DNA of 9,195 bases from CAYOEZ01 sp964402955 (GCA_964402955.1 CAYOEZ010000196.1:1-9195); one strand, 5' to 3'; numbered from the stretch's first letter, positions 1 to 6,320 are shown. The notes: a model not told the origin generated them from the letters alone. Numbers and translations: made by a program.

Positions 1-836
1 CGATTCTACAATCGTATCAGAGTATACATGGCAAGCGCATCATCGGCGGCAACACATCGCGCAGCCCGGCCTATGTGCTCCCCTATTTCGCACAGATACC
101 CGTTGTGAGCTCGATCATTGCCCTGGAAGAGGGGCGCAGCGTGGACGCAGCCACTATGAACGCCGACCGCGCCCAGGCCGCCAGCGTCCTCAACTTCCTT
201 GACCTGCGCTACGTCGTCGTGCATGGGAACGATGTCAACGGGCCTGTTGACGCCTACATCCAGTCCGTCCTGCCTGTTGAGCGATTGGCAGCGGGAACGG
301 GTGAGGTGCAGAATGCCTTCTGGCATTTTGGCTCCGACGGCAACTGGGTCGAGATGAAGACCGAGAACGCCGCCTGGGTGCTCTACGCCCTGCGCACAGC
401 GCCGCCGCAACCGGTCACAAACGTTGACCTTGGCGCAACAACGGCGCAGATGCAGCTTGCGGCGGGCTGGTCGCGCCCCGAAACGATGGGCGAGACGACA
501 TTCTGCTGGGCTGTGCAGCGCCAGACGCTGGCGCTGCTGCGCCTCGATCACCCCGCCGCGGCGACGCTGACGCTGCGCGCTGCGCCGTTCTCCTACGCCA
601 ACGCCCCCGCGCAGCAGGCGACCGTCACCATCAACGGCCACACGGTCGGCAAGATCGAGATGAGGGACGGCTGGCAGGAGTATACCCTGCAAGCGCCGGC
701 GTCAGCGCTACAGAGCGGCATCAACCAGATCGGCCTGAACTTTGCCCACGTTGCGTCGCCGGCGCTGGTGCTGGGCAGCGACGACCAGCGCACCCTGGCC
801 GCAGCGGTCGACTGGATAAGACTGGACGTCCCATGA
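1..836 (+). CDS. C-terminal part of a large membrane glycosyltransferase-like (YfhO/GT-C type) protein, 5' truncated
   Basis: The reading frame is open from the window edge (first complete codon at 3) to a TGA at 834-836, so this is the 3' end of a longer gene. The GTG at 75 is an internal codon: the 24 codons before it encode a stretch around HGKRIIGG. That resembles the soluble region after the membrane segments in large bacterial envelope proteins of YfhO/GT-C type (family recalled, not searched). About 277 residues are visible and none forms a clear membrane helix. A Leu-Arg-Tyr-Val-Val-Val segment lies near residue 70 of the visible part. The last ~100 residues look like a beta-sandwich (repeated T/V strands, an ING turn, W-Q-E-Y-T-L), as in carbohydrate-binding-like C-terminal domains. 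The stop overlaps the next start as ATGA, so the two genes are probably co-translated. I am confident it is coding and only moderately confident of the role. Confidence 0.72.
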   Translation, partial: ILQSYQSIHGKRIIGGNTSRSPAYVLPYFAQIPVVSSIIALEEGRSVDAATMNADRAQAASVLNFLDLRYVVVHGNDVNGPVDAYIQSVLPVERLAAGTGEVQNAFWHFGSDGNWVEMKTENAAWVLYALRTAPPQPVTNVDLGATTAQMQLAAGWSRPETMGETTFCWAVQRQTLALLRLDHPAAATLTLRAAPFSYANAPAQQATVTINGHTVGKIEMRDGWQEYTLQAPASALQSGINQIGLNFAHVASPALVLGSDDQRTLAAAVDWIRLDVP

Positions 837-2890
837 AACACTCACGTTCCGACATTGTTCTGGCGCTGGCCGTGGGTCTGGCAGCCTTCATCGTTTACCG
901 CCTGACACTGGCCCCCACCGTGCTCCCCGCCGACAGCGGAGAGTTCCAGTTTGCCGCGCCCTTGCTCGGATTGGCTCATCCCACCGGCTACCCGCTCTAC
1001 CTTTTGCTCGGCAAGGCGTGGACAATCCTTGTTCGCCTGGGCGATATCGCCTTCCGCATGAACCTGCTGTCGGCGGCGTTTTCCGCTGCGGCGGTGGCCA
1101 TGCTCTACCTGCTGGGCAAACGCCTGGGCTTGGGCATCGTCCCGTCTTTGCTGGCGGCGCTAATGCTGGCTTTCTCGTACACGTTCTGGTCGCAGGCCAC
1201 GCGCGCCGAGGTCTACGCGCTGAACAGCCTGTTTACGATCGTGTTGTTGTATCTGGCTGCACCGGAGAGGGGGGCGTCGGGCACGATGCCCGATGGAGCG
1301 GGGCAGGCTCTGCCCGACCGACAAGGCGACGCGTCGGGCGCGCTGCACAACCAGCAAGGAGGCGACGGATCGGGCGCGATGAGCGAGCAGCAAGCGGATC
1401 AGGAGAAGCGGTACTGGCTGCCGCTCCTCTTCGTGTTTGGCCTCGCCCTGACCCACCACCGGACAGCCATGTTGCTGATTCCGGCGCTGGCGCTGTTAGC
1501 TGCGGGCAGGCGGCAGGCAGCAGGGAGCGACGGGCAGGCAGCAGCACCTAGTAGCCGACCAACACGACGCCTACCCAGTCTCCCAACCATGCTCCTGTGC
1601 CTTGGCGCGTTCCTGCTGCCGCTGCTGCTGTATCTCTACATTCCGCTGCGCGGCGCGGCGACGCCGTATCTGCGGCTGGCGGTCGGCGGCGGGCCCGATC
1701 TGGTGCTCTACCAGAACTCGCCCGGCGACGCCATGGCGCTGATCCTGGGCAGCGTCTTCCGCGGCAGCCTGATCGTGCCCGACAGTCTACACACGACGGC
1801 ACGGCTGGGCATGATGCTCGATCTGCTACGCCAGCAGATCGGACTTGCGGGAATTGCCGTGGCAGTCATTGGCCTGTTTGCGCTGCTGCGGCGAGCGCCG
1901 CGGCTGGCCGTGTCGCTCGTGCTGGCCTACCTGGCAGTGGCCGGGTTCTGTTTTATCTACTTCATCGGCGACATTTCTGACCTGTTTACCCCATCATACA
2001 TCCTTGCCATCCTCTTCGTGGGCGCCGGCGTCGCCTTCCTGGGCGACATGGCAGGCGGAATCGCCCGCGCGCCCGCGCGCGCTCTTGTTCTGGCGCTGGC
2101 GGCTGTCCTACCCCTGACGTTCCTGGCCGGCAACTACAAGGCTCTCGATGAGAGCGGGCAAACCGCCACACGCAGCGCATGGGAGACAATCTTGTACCTG
2201 CCATTGCCGCAAGGAGCGATTCTCGTCAGCAACGACCGCGACGAGATGACGCCCATGTGGTATCTACAGTACGTCGAGAATCAGCGCCGCGATCTGGTCG
2301 GGCTGTTCCCCCAGATCAAACCGGGCAAGGACTTCGCCACGCTGGGCACGCTGCTCGACTGGCTGCTCGCGCGCGGCCAACAGCCCTACCTCATCAAACC
2401 AATGCCCGGGCTGGAGATCAAGTACCGCCTCCGGCAAGCGGCCGGCCTCACCCAGGTCAGCGGCTTTGCCGTCGCCTCGCCCGCCCCAATCGGCAAACCT
2501 GTGGGCAAGAGCTTTGCGGGCGTCGTCGAACTCAGCGGCGCCACTGCTCCGAACGATGCGTCGCCCGGCGGCGTACTGGCCGTTACCCTCTATTGGCGAC
2601 CGCTGGCGCCCATGAGCGAGAACTACCATGTGTTCGTCCAACTTGTGAACGCAAACGGCGAACGCGTGGCGGGCAGCGACCATCGCCCCGGCGATATCTT
2701 CTACCCGACGTCCGTCTGGAACACTCCTGACGTCCTGGCTGACCGCCACGTCCTGGCCTTGCCTGCCGCGTTGCCTGGCGGCGACTATACGCTGCAGGCG
2801 GGCATGTACACCTACCCGGCGATGACCCGGCTCCTGGCGACAGGAAGCGACGCGACCACAGTGGATGTGGCCGCGATTCACGTCCGCTGA
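833..2890 (+). CDS. DUF2723/TMEM260-like multi-pass membrane protein, probable protein O-glycosyltransferase family
   Basis: This complete 685-residue protein starts in the overlapping ATGA of the previous gene. No strong Shine-Dalgarno is visible, which fits translational coupling. Residues 8-28 are the first hydrophobic helix. It is followed by PADSGEFQFAAPLLGLAHPT (residues 32-51), the hallmark of DUF2723 and TMEM260-like proteins: the acidic D-S-G-E loop after helix 1, then a HPxGYP loop. Many further helices follow (about 80-135, 195-222, 250-272, 335-352, 358-378, 388-405, 416-432). Residues ~455-545 are soluble and residues ~550-685 form a beta-rich domain with Y-H-V-F-V-Q-L strands, probably extracytoplasmic. 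DUF2723 proteins are GT-C-like; TMEM260 is an O-mannosyltransferase and some bacterial relatives are placed in GT117. The substrate cannot be read here. Residues ~144-191 and ~225-248 are low-complexity hydrophilic inserts that interrupt the membrane domain; the first is built from DNA repeats. Confidence 0.85.
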   Translation: MKHSRSDIVLALAVGLAAFIVYRLTLAPTVLPADSGEFQFAAPLLGLAHPTGYPLYLLLGKAWTILVRLGDIAFRMNLLSAAFSAAAVAMLYLLGKRLGLGIVPSLLAALMLAFSYTFWSQATRAEVYALNSLFTIVLLYLAAPERGASGTMPDGAGQALPDRQGDASGALHNQQGGDGSGAMSEQQADQEKRYWLPLLFVFGLALTHHRTAMLLIPALALLAAGRRQAAGSDGQAAAPSSRPTRRLPSLPTMLLCLGAFLLPLLLYLYIPLRGAATPYLRLAVGGGPDLVLYQNSPGDAMALILGSVFRGSLIVPDSLHTTARLGMMLDLLRQQIGLAGIAVAVIGLFALLRRAPRLAVSLVLAYLAVAGFCFIYFIGDISDLFTPSYILAILFVGAGVAFLGDMAGGIARAPARALVLALAAVLPLTFLAGNYKALDESGQTATRSAWETILYLPLPQGAILVSNDRDEMTPMWYLQYVENQRRDLVGLFPQIKPGKDFATLGTLLDWLLARGQQPYLIKPMPGLEIKYRLRQAAGLTQVSGFAVASPAPIGKPVGKSFAGVVELSGATAPNDASPGGVLAVTLYWRPLAPMSENYHVFVQLVNANGERVAGSDHRPGDIFYPTSVWNTPDVLADRHVLALPAALPGGDYTLQAGMYTYPAMTRLLATGSDATTVDVAAIHVR
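1271..1405 (+). repeat. Degenerate in-frame repeat insert within the DUF2723 gene
   Basis: Three related units start with (C/A)TCGGGC(A/G)CG(A/C)TG at about 1275, 1332 and 1369, spaced 57 and 37 bp apart. They encode a Gly/Ala/Asp/Gln-rich loop (residues ~147-191) between two membrane helices. The first unit contains two perfect hairpins: TCGGGCA/TGCCCGA (1277-1283 with 1287-1293, 3-nt loop) and GGGCAG/CTGCCC (1301-1306 with 1310-1315, 3-nt loop). A 28-bp part (1284-1311) recurs at 3682-3709 with two mismatches. This suggests a small palindromic repeat that entered the gene without breaking the frame. Confidence 0.7.
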
Positions 2891-2961
2891 TTGGAGCACG
2901 ATGGTGTGGAATGCGCCGGCGCCCGTCGTCGCACTCTATCAGTAGTTTTGCGGGGGAAACG

Positions 2962-3357
2962 ATGAGCCTGACCATGAGCGATGTCGAGAAGCTGGTGCCC
3001 GATGCTGTGGAGCATCTCTACGACTACTCCTACCTTGGGACACACCCTCTTGCTCATCTGCGCGTCGTCGCCACGATGACAACACACGACCACATGCCGT
3101 TGACCCACGTTGATCGCGGCCGCGCTCTGAGCAAAGCGCTGCAGGCTGCTATCGCTGAGCTCAAGCCGGACGATGAACCGGCCAATGGGAGGAGAGAAAC
3201 GCGCTTTTACACACTTCTCTACGATGCCTACCATGAAGGCAAGGAGAATCGCGAGGTAGCCATAGCCTTGTCCATCAGCGAAAGGACCTTCTACCGCGAG
3301 CGCCGCCGCGCTCTGCAAGCCTTGGCGCAGATCGTGTGGGACGTCGAAATTGCATGA
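2962..3357 (+). CDS. Small stand-alone HTH protein, sigma-region-4-like
   Basis: This 131-residue protein starts at an ATG preceded by a purine run (GGGGGAAA, 2952-2959). An in-frame ATG at 2911 would add a basic, unrelated-looking leader and is less likely. Residues ~20-35 (Y-L-G-T-H-P-L-A-H-L) and ~48-70 (V-D-R-G-R-A-L-S-K-A-L) lead to the C-terminal half. That half runs FYTLLYDAYHEGKENREVAI (residues 82-101) and then LSISERTFYRERRRALQALA (103-122). This is a typical helix-turn-helix with a Y-R-E-R-R-R-A-L recognition helix, like sigma-70 region 4. From memory, similar modules occur at the N-terminus of larger ATPase or TPR regulators in Chloroflexota and relatives; here it stands alone. 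It lies 71 nt after the DUF2723 gene and 70 bp upstream of the exporter promoter at 3428-3456, so it may regulate that promoter. DNA binding is likely and the target is inferred. Confidence 0.72.
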   Translation: MSLTMSDVEKLVPDAVEHLYDYSYLGTHPLAHLRVVATMTTHDHMPLTHVDRGRALSKALQAAIAELKPDDEPANGRRETRFYTLLYDAYHEGKENREVAIALSISERTFYRERRRALQALAQIVWDVEIA

Positions 3358-3401
3358 TAGCGCCGACTCAGGGAAAGCGTGGGCGTCGCATGTCATACAC
3401 G

Positions 3402-3421
3402 TGGCAGATGAATGGCAGATG
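3402..3421 (+). promoter_or_regulatory. Direct-repeat operator candidate
   Basis: TGGCAGATG occurs twice, at 3402-3410 and 3413-3421. The 11-bp period is about one helical turn, and the pair ends 6 bp upstream of the -35 element at 3428. The placement suits an activator or repressor binding as a dimer on one DNA face. That it is an operator is inference. Confidence 0.45.
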
Positions 3422-3427
3422 GGCATA

Positions 3428-3456
3428 TTGCACTTCCCTCGCCAGTGTGCTATAAC
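3428..3456 (+). promoter_or_regulatory. Extended -10 sigma-A type promoter for the ABC exporter operon
   Basis: TTGCAC (3428-3433) is followed after 17 bp by TATAAC (3451-3456; 5 of 6 match to TATAAT). TG at 3448-3449 sits one base before the -10 box, giving an extended -10. The expected start of transcription is near 3463, leaving a ~340-nt leader before the exporter ATPase at 3803. No other convincing plus-strand promoter was seen between 3358 and 3802. Confidence 0.6.
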
Positions 3457-3597
3457 ACCCCAGGTTTGTAGCAGCACTGGGAGTTCCCCCGTCCGCGTGG
3501 GATAGCCGTCACGCGAAGAGCATGCAGGCCAGCGTCTGCACCCCCGGCAGTACCAGGCGTTTGCAGTACGAATTCCCGTATCTCTGTTTTCAAGCGG
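3457..3597 (+). other. Non-coding leader with small stem-loops
   Basis: No credible gene lies here. Together with the operator and promoter before it and the repeat element after it, this makes the 445-bp gap between the HTH gene and the exporter ATPase. Small stems are visible: CGCGTG (3494-3499) pairs with CACGCG (3510-3515) over a 10-nt loop, and TACG pairs with CGTA near 3567-3580. I do not recognise a riboswitch or a known small RNA. A 68-codon open frame starting at 3522 runs into the repeat element and has no clear ribosome site. Confidence 0.4.
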
Positions 3598-3767
3598 CTA
3601 GCAGCCTGTCGGAGAGAGTTGTCTCACCGCAGAGACGCAGAGTACGCAGAGGTTTTGATGGTTTTCTGTGCTCTTTCTCGGCGATGCCCGATACAGCGGG
3701 GCAGGCTCTCTCTGCGTCTCTGCGGTAGAAAAAGAACCCCCGCATCGGCTCTCCGACAACCTGCTAG
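3598..3767. mobile_element. MITE-like palindromic element, 170 bp, non-coding
   Basis: The ends are terminal inverted repeats: CTAGCAGCCTGTCGGAGAG (3598-3616) and its complement at 3749-3767, with 17 of 19 matching. Inside lies a perfect 17-bp inverted repeat, ACCGCAGAGACGCAGAG (3626-3642) with its complement at 3710-3726. The centre contains a 28-bp motif (3682-3709) also found in the DUF2723 gene at 1284-1311. It has no transposase and no long open frame of its own. Both ends carry CTAG, which could be a 4-bp (or TA) target duplication as made by some IS5-type transposases; no longer duplication is visible. The element lies between the promoter (3428-3456) and the exporter start, so it would be transcribed as a large hairpin. 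Confidence 0.7.
3682..3709 (+). repeat. Dispersed 28-bp repeat, copy 2
   Basis: This segment matches 1284-1311, inside the DUF2723 coding sequence, at 26 of 28 positions; the two mismatches are adjacent (AC here, GG there). It contains CGATGCCCGAT and AGCGGGGCAGGCTCT. It abuts the right inner inverted repeat of the MITE-like element, which begins at 3710. Confidence 0.75.
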
Positions 3768-3784
3768 AGCAACACTCTGCTTTT

Positions 3785-3792
3785 GGAGGTGA
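3785..3792 (+). promoter_or_regulatory. Ribosome binding site deciding the exporter ATPase start
   Basis: GGAGGTGA lies 10 nt before the ATG at 3803. It settles the start there, although the frame stays open upstream into the MITE-like element. Confidence 0.75.
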
Positions 3793-3802
3793 CAGCACGA
3801 CC

Positions 3803-4708
3803 ATGACTGACGCCATCATCATGACCAGGGGGCTGACAAAGTCGTACGGTAAGCAACGAGGGGTTATCGAGTTGAACCTGGAGGTGCAGAAGGGTGAGGT
3901 GTTTGGTTATCTCGGCCCCAATGGGGCAGGCAAGACCACAACAATTCGTACCCTGCTCGATTTCATTCGCCCGACTCAGGGGCAAGCGTCCATCTTTGGG
4001 CTCGATACACGCGAGCGCAGTACCGACATCCACGCGCGCATCGGCTACGTCCCCGGCGAGCTTTCACTCTACGACAACATGACCGGTGCGCAGTATCTGC
4101 ACTTCATCGCTAACTTGCGCGGTGGTGTGGACTGGACGATCGTCGAGGACATGGCGCGGCGCCTGGGCGCCGACCTGTCGCGCCCTCTGCGTGGGTTGTC
4201 CCACGGCAACAAGCGCAAGATCGTTCTCATCCAGGCGTTCATGCACAAGCCGGATCTGATCGTCCTCGATGAGCCATCGAGCGGGCTGGACCCTCTCGTG
4301 CAGCAAGAGTTCTACCAGCTTATTCGAGAGGTGAAGGCCGATGGAAGAACGGTCTTCCTTTCATCACATGTTCTGCCCGAAGTGGAGCGCGTCTGCGACC
4401 GCGTCGCTATCATACGCGAGGGTAAGCTGATCGCGGTTGAGGAGATCAGCACGCTCAAAGCACGCGCACTGCGCCGGCTTGAGATCCATTTCGGCGCGCC
4501 GGTGCCGCACGAAGCCTTTACCAGGGTCGAGGGCGTCCGTGATGTCACAATCGACAACCTCATTTTGCAATGCACCGTGGCCGGCCCACTCGATGCGCTG
4601 GTCAAGACGGCAGCCCGCTTCAATGTCGTCAACATCATCAGCCAGGAACCGAGCCTGGAGGAAATCTTCCTCACCTACTACGGAGGAGGCGCTAACCATG
4701 CTGCGTAA
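3803..4708 (+). CDS. ABC-2 type exporter ATP-binding protein
   Basis: This 301-residue protein is the ATPase of a two-gene ABC-2 exporter. Walker A is GPNGAGKTT (residues 38-46). The signature is LSHGNKRK (132-139), a variant of LSGGQ common in this subfamily. Walker B runs LIVLDEPSSGLDP (152-164) and the switch histidine is H189 in SSHV. The ~80 residues after the ATPase core end in E-P-S-L-E-E-I-F-L-T-Y-Y-G, the usual C-terminal tail of drug/ABC-2 ATPases (CcmA/NatA-like). The frame can be read back to 3668, but that would translate the MITE-like element. The GGAGGTGA at 3785 and family homology both put the start at 3803. Its stop lies 11 nt inside the permease gene, so the two are co-translated. 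The substrate (drug, lipid, polysaccharide or peptide) cannot be told from sequence. Confidence 0.93.
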   Translation: MTDAIIMTRGLTKSYGKQRGVIELNLEVQKGEVFGYLGPNGAGKTTTIRTLLDFIRPTQGQASIFGLDTRERSTDIHARIGYVPGELSLYDNMTGAQYLHFIANLRGGVDWTIVEDMARRLGADLSRPLRGLSHGNKRKIVLIQAFMHKPDLIVLDEPSSGLDPLVQQEFYQLIREVKADGRTVFLSSHVLPEVERVCDRVAIIREGKLIAVEEISTLKARALRRLEIHFGAPVPHEAFTRVEGVRDVTIDNLILQCTVAGPLDALVKTAARFNVVNIISQEPSLEEIFLTYYGGGANHAA

Positions 4709-5492
4709 CATCTTTTTCAAGACTTTATGGGACCAGCGCCGCGCATTCGTGTGGTGGGCCATTGGCCTGATGACGCTGTCCCTCTACACCGCCGGGCTCT
4801 ATCCATCGATCGCCACACCGCAGTTCAGCGAGTACATAAAGGCGCTGCCACCGGCTCTCACCGCGCTGTTTGGCGACTCGTTCTCCCTGGCGACGGCTGC
4901 GGGTTACCTCAACGCCTACTTCTTTGACATGATGGGACCCATCATCTTTGTCATCTATGCCATCAGCGCCGGCTCCGGCGCAATCGCCGGTGAGGAAGAG
5001 CGCGGGACGCTCGACATCCTTCTGGCCGGCCCCACGAAGCGACGGGCAGTCGTGCTGCACAAGTTCGCCGCGATGGTTGTGGGCTCGTTCCTGCTTGGTT
5101 TCTTCATGTGGGCCGGGCTGGTTCTCACTTGCCTGCTTGTCAACATCCAGATCAGCTTTGTGCGATTGGCCGAAGCGAGCGTCGGTTCAGTTCTGGTTGG
5201 GCTGGTCTTCGGCAGCCTGGCGCTGGCGGTGGGCTGCAGCCGCGGCAGCCGCGGCCTGAGCATGGGCCTGCCCGCAGCCGTGACGCTGGCCGCCTATGTA
5301 CTCAAGATCTACGCGCCGCTGGTCGAGGCCATGAAGCCCTATCAGAAACTATCGCCTTTCTACTATGCCAACGCTGCCAAACCCCTGCTCAATGGCCTTA
5401 ACTTCGGTCATACCGCCATCCTGGCGGGACTGTGCGTGGTTCTGCTGATCGTTGCACTGATCGCCTTCCAGCGTCGCGATGTGGCGGTGTGA
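4698..5492 (+). CDS. ABC-2 type exporter permease
   Basis: This 264-residue membrane protein starts at an ATG with GGAGGAGG (4682-4689) 8 nt upstream. It overlaps the ATPase gene by 11 nt. Longer frames upstream merely read the ATPase gene out of frame. About six membrane segments are visible. The first follows an amphipathic N-terminus (M-L-R-N-I-F-F-K-T-L-W-D-Q-R-R), a typical ABC-2 elbow helix. After helix 2 comes GEEERGTLDILLAGPTKR, the conserved ABC2_membrane coupling segment (E-x-G-T-L-x-x-L-L). Helices then follow to a short R-R-D-V-A-V tail. The protein would dimerise and pair with the ATPase encoded just upstream. The periplasmic segment between helices 1 and 2 is short. The gene ends 3 nt before the heptamer fold-back. 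Family is certain enough; substrate is unknown. Confidence 0.9.
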   Translation: MLRNIFFKTLWDQRRAFVWWAIGLMTLSLYTAGLYPSIATPQFSEYIKALPPALTALFGDSFSLATAAGYLNAYFFDMMGPIIFVIYAISAGSGAIAGEEERGTLDILLAGPTKRRAVVLHKFAAMVVGSFLLGFFMWAGLVLTCLLVNIQISFVRLAEASVGSVLVGLVFGSLALAVGCSRGSRGLSMGLPAAVTLAAYVLKIYAPLVEAMKPYQKLSPFYYANAAKPLLNGLNFGHTAILAGLCVVLLIVALIAFQRRDVAV

Positions 5493-5494
5493 GA

Positions 5495-5651
5495 GCAGGG
5501 TATAGGGTATAGGGTTCAGGGTTCAGGACGTTGTTTCACCGGAACGCGGTGATGGGGCAGATCGCCGTTGATCTGTCCCATCACCGCGTCTTCCCGAAGC
5601 CATGCCTGAACCCTGAACCCTGAACCCTATACCCTATACCCTATACCCTGC
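5495..5651. repeat. Nested heptamer inverted repeat (fold-back) between convergent genes
   Basis: The left arm (5495-5527, 33 nt) reads GCAGGG, then two TATAGGG and two TTCAGGG-type heptamers. The right arm (5605-5651, 47 nt) is its reverse complement with exactly one extra copy of each heptamer: three CCCTGAA-type and three CCCTATA units, ending CCCTGC. Order and terminal hexamers are mirrored exactly. The inner 77 bp contains the long stem listed separately. The structure fills the whole gap between the two stop codons, beginning 3 nt after one and ending 7 nt before the other. Confidence 0.9.
5544..5589. terminator. Bidirectional terminator-like stem-loop, 20-bp stem
   Basis: Positions 5544-5563 pair with 5570-5589 over a 6-nt loop (GCCGTT). 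Nineteen of 20 positions are Watson-Crick and the remaining one can be a G-U pair on one strand. It lies between two convergent genes, the exporter permease and upp. There is no U-tract on either side, so it may terminate weakly or act by blocking read-through together with the flanking heptamer arms. Confidence 0.65.
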
Positions 5652-5657
5652 CCTCCG

Positions 5658-6299
5658 CTACTTCGTCCCATACTGCCGGTCGCCGGCGTCGCCGAGACCG
5701 GGCACGATGTAACCGGCAGGCTTGCCGTCCTTGCCGTCCGTCAGATGATCATCCAGGGCAGCGATATGGATGTCTACGTCCGGGTGCGATTGCTGCATGT
5801 GATGCACACCTTCCGGCGCAGCGATCAGACCCATGAACTTGATACGCCCGGCGCCCCAGCGCTTCAGAATATCGACCGTCGCCACGGCTGAGCCGCCCGT
5901 CGCCAGCATCGGGTCAAGGATAATACAAACCTGCACCGTCGGCGAAACGGGCAGCTTGTTGTAGTACTCGACCGGCGCGAGCGTCCTGTGATCACGATAG
6001 AGGCCGATATGCCAGACCTCAGCCATCGGCATCACTTCGAGCATAGCGCCAACCATGCCCATCCCCGCGCGCAGAATGGGCACCAGCCCCACTTGCTCGC
6101 CCATCTTCTTGCCCATCATCTCTTGCATCGGCGTATGGATCGGGCGGTCCATAAGGAGCAGATCTTTGAGAGCTTCATAGGCCAGCAGCCACGTGATTTC
6201 GCGTACCAACTCACGAAACTTCTTCGGCTCTGTTTCAACCATGCGCAGCAGCGTCAGCTTGTGCTGAATCAGTGGATGACTAGAGACAACAACAGACAT
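5658..6299 (-). CDS. upp: Uracil phosphoribosyltransferase
   Basis: The enzyme converts uracil and PRPP to UMP plus pyrophosphate in cytosolic pyrimidine salvage. The 213 residues are close to the usual ~208. Visible motifs are V-G-L-V-P-I-L-R-A-G (70-79), the TLAPVEYYNKLP segment (106-117), and the PRPP loop CIILDPMLATGGS (125-137). The C-terminal uracil-binding segment is YIVPGLGDAGDRQYGT (197-212). All are intact. The start is the ATG at 6299, with GGGAGGG 4 nt upstream; a TTG 15 bases further out lacks a site. It follows the last permease gene by 21 nt on the same strand, so it is probably the final gene of the amino-acid transporter operon, an uncommon partner. Its stop is followed within 7 nt by the heptamer fold-back. 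Confidence 0.97.
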   Translation of the reverse strand: MSVVVSSHPLIQHKLTLLRMVETEPKKFRELVREITWLLAYEALKDLLLMDRPIHTPMQEMMGKKMGEQVGLVPILRAGMGMVGAMLEVMPMAEVWHIGLYRDHRTLAPVEYYNKLPVSPTVQVCIILDPMLATGGSAVATVDILKRWGAGRIKFMGLIAAPEGVHHMQQSHPDVDIHIAALDDHLTDGKDGKPAGYIVPGLGDAGDRQYGTK

Positions 6300-6303
6300 G
6301 ATA

Positions 6304-6310
6304 CCCTCCC
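6304..6310 (-). promoter_or_regulatory. Ribosome binding site of upp
   Basis: GGGAGGG on the minus strand lies 4 nt before the ATG at 6299. It supports that start over the upstream TTG. Confidence 0.6.
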
Positions 6311-6320
6311 ACAAAGAATC

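Noticed and set aside
2264..2899. 211-codon minus-strand open frame
   Set aside because: It is antisense to the DUF2723 gene, with no ribosome site or recognisable domain.
2913..2922. GCGCCGGCGC palindrome after the DUF2723 gene as a terminator
   Set aside because: It is only 10 bp with no loop and no U-tract, and such words are frequent in GC-rich DNA.
2878..3477. 199-codon minus-strand open frame
   Set aside because: It lies opposite the HTH gene and its promoter. The plus-strand HTH protein has a clear fold and this frame does not.
3457..3597. Riboswitch or known small RNA in the exporter leader
   Set aside because: Only short stems are visible and none of the conserved cores I can recall is present.
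3522..3728. 68-codon open frame in the exporter leader
   Set aside because: It runs into the palindromic element, lacks a convincing ribosome site and resembles no family I know.
3668..3802. Longer N-terminus for the exporter ATPase
   Set aside because: The extra 45 codons translate the MITE-like element and do not resemble the family. GGAGGTGA at 3785 supports the start at 3803.
5495..5651. Heptamer units read as true telomeric DNA or a replicon end
   Set aside because: The arrays are very short, form an internal inverted repeat and are flanked by ordinary genes on both sides. Nothing suggests a chromosome end.
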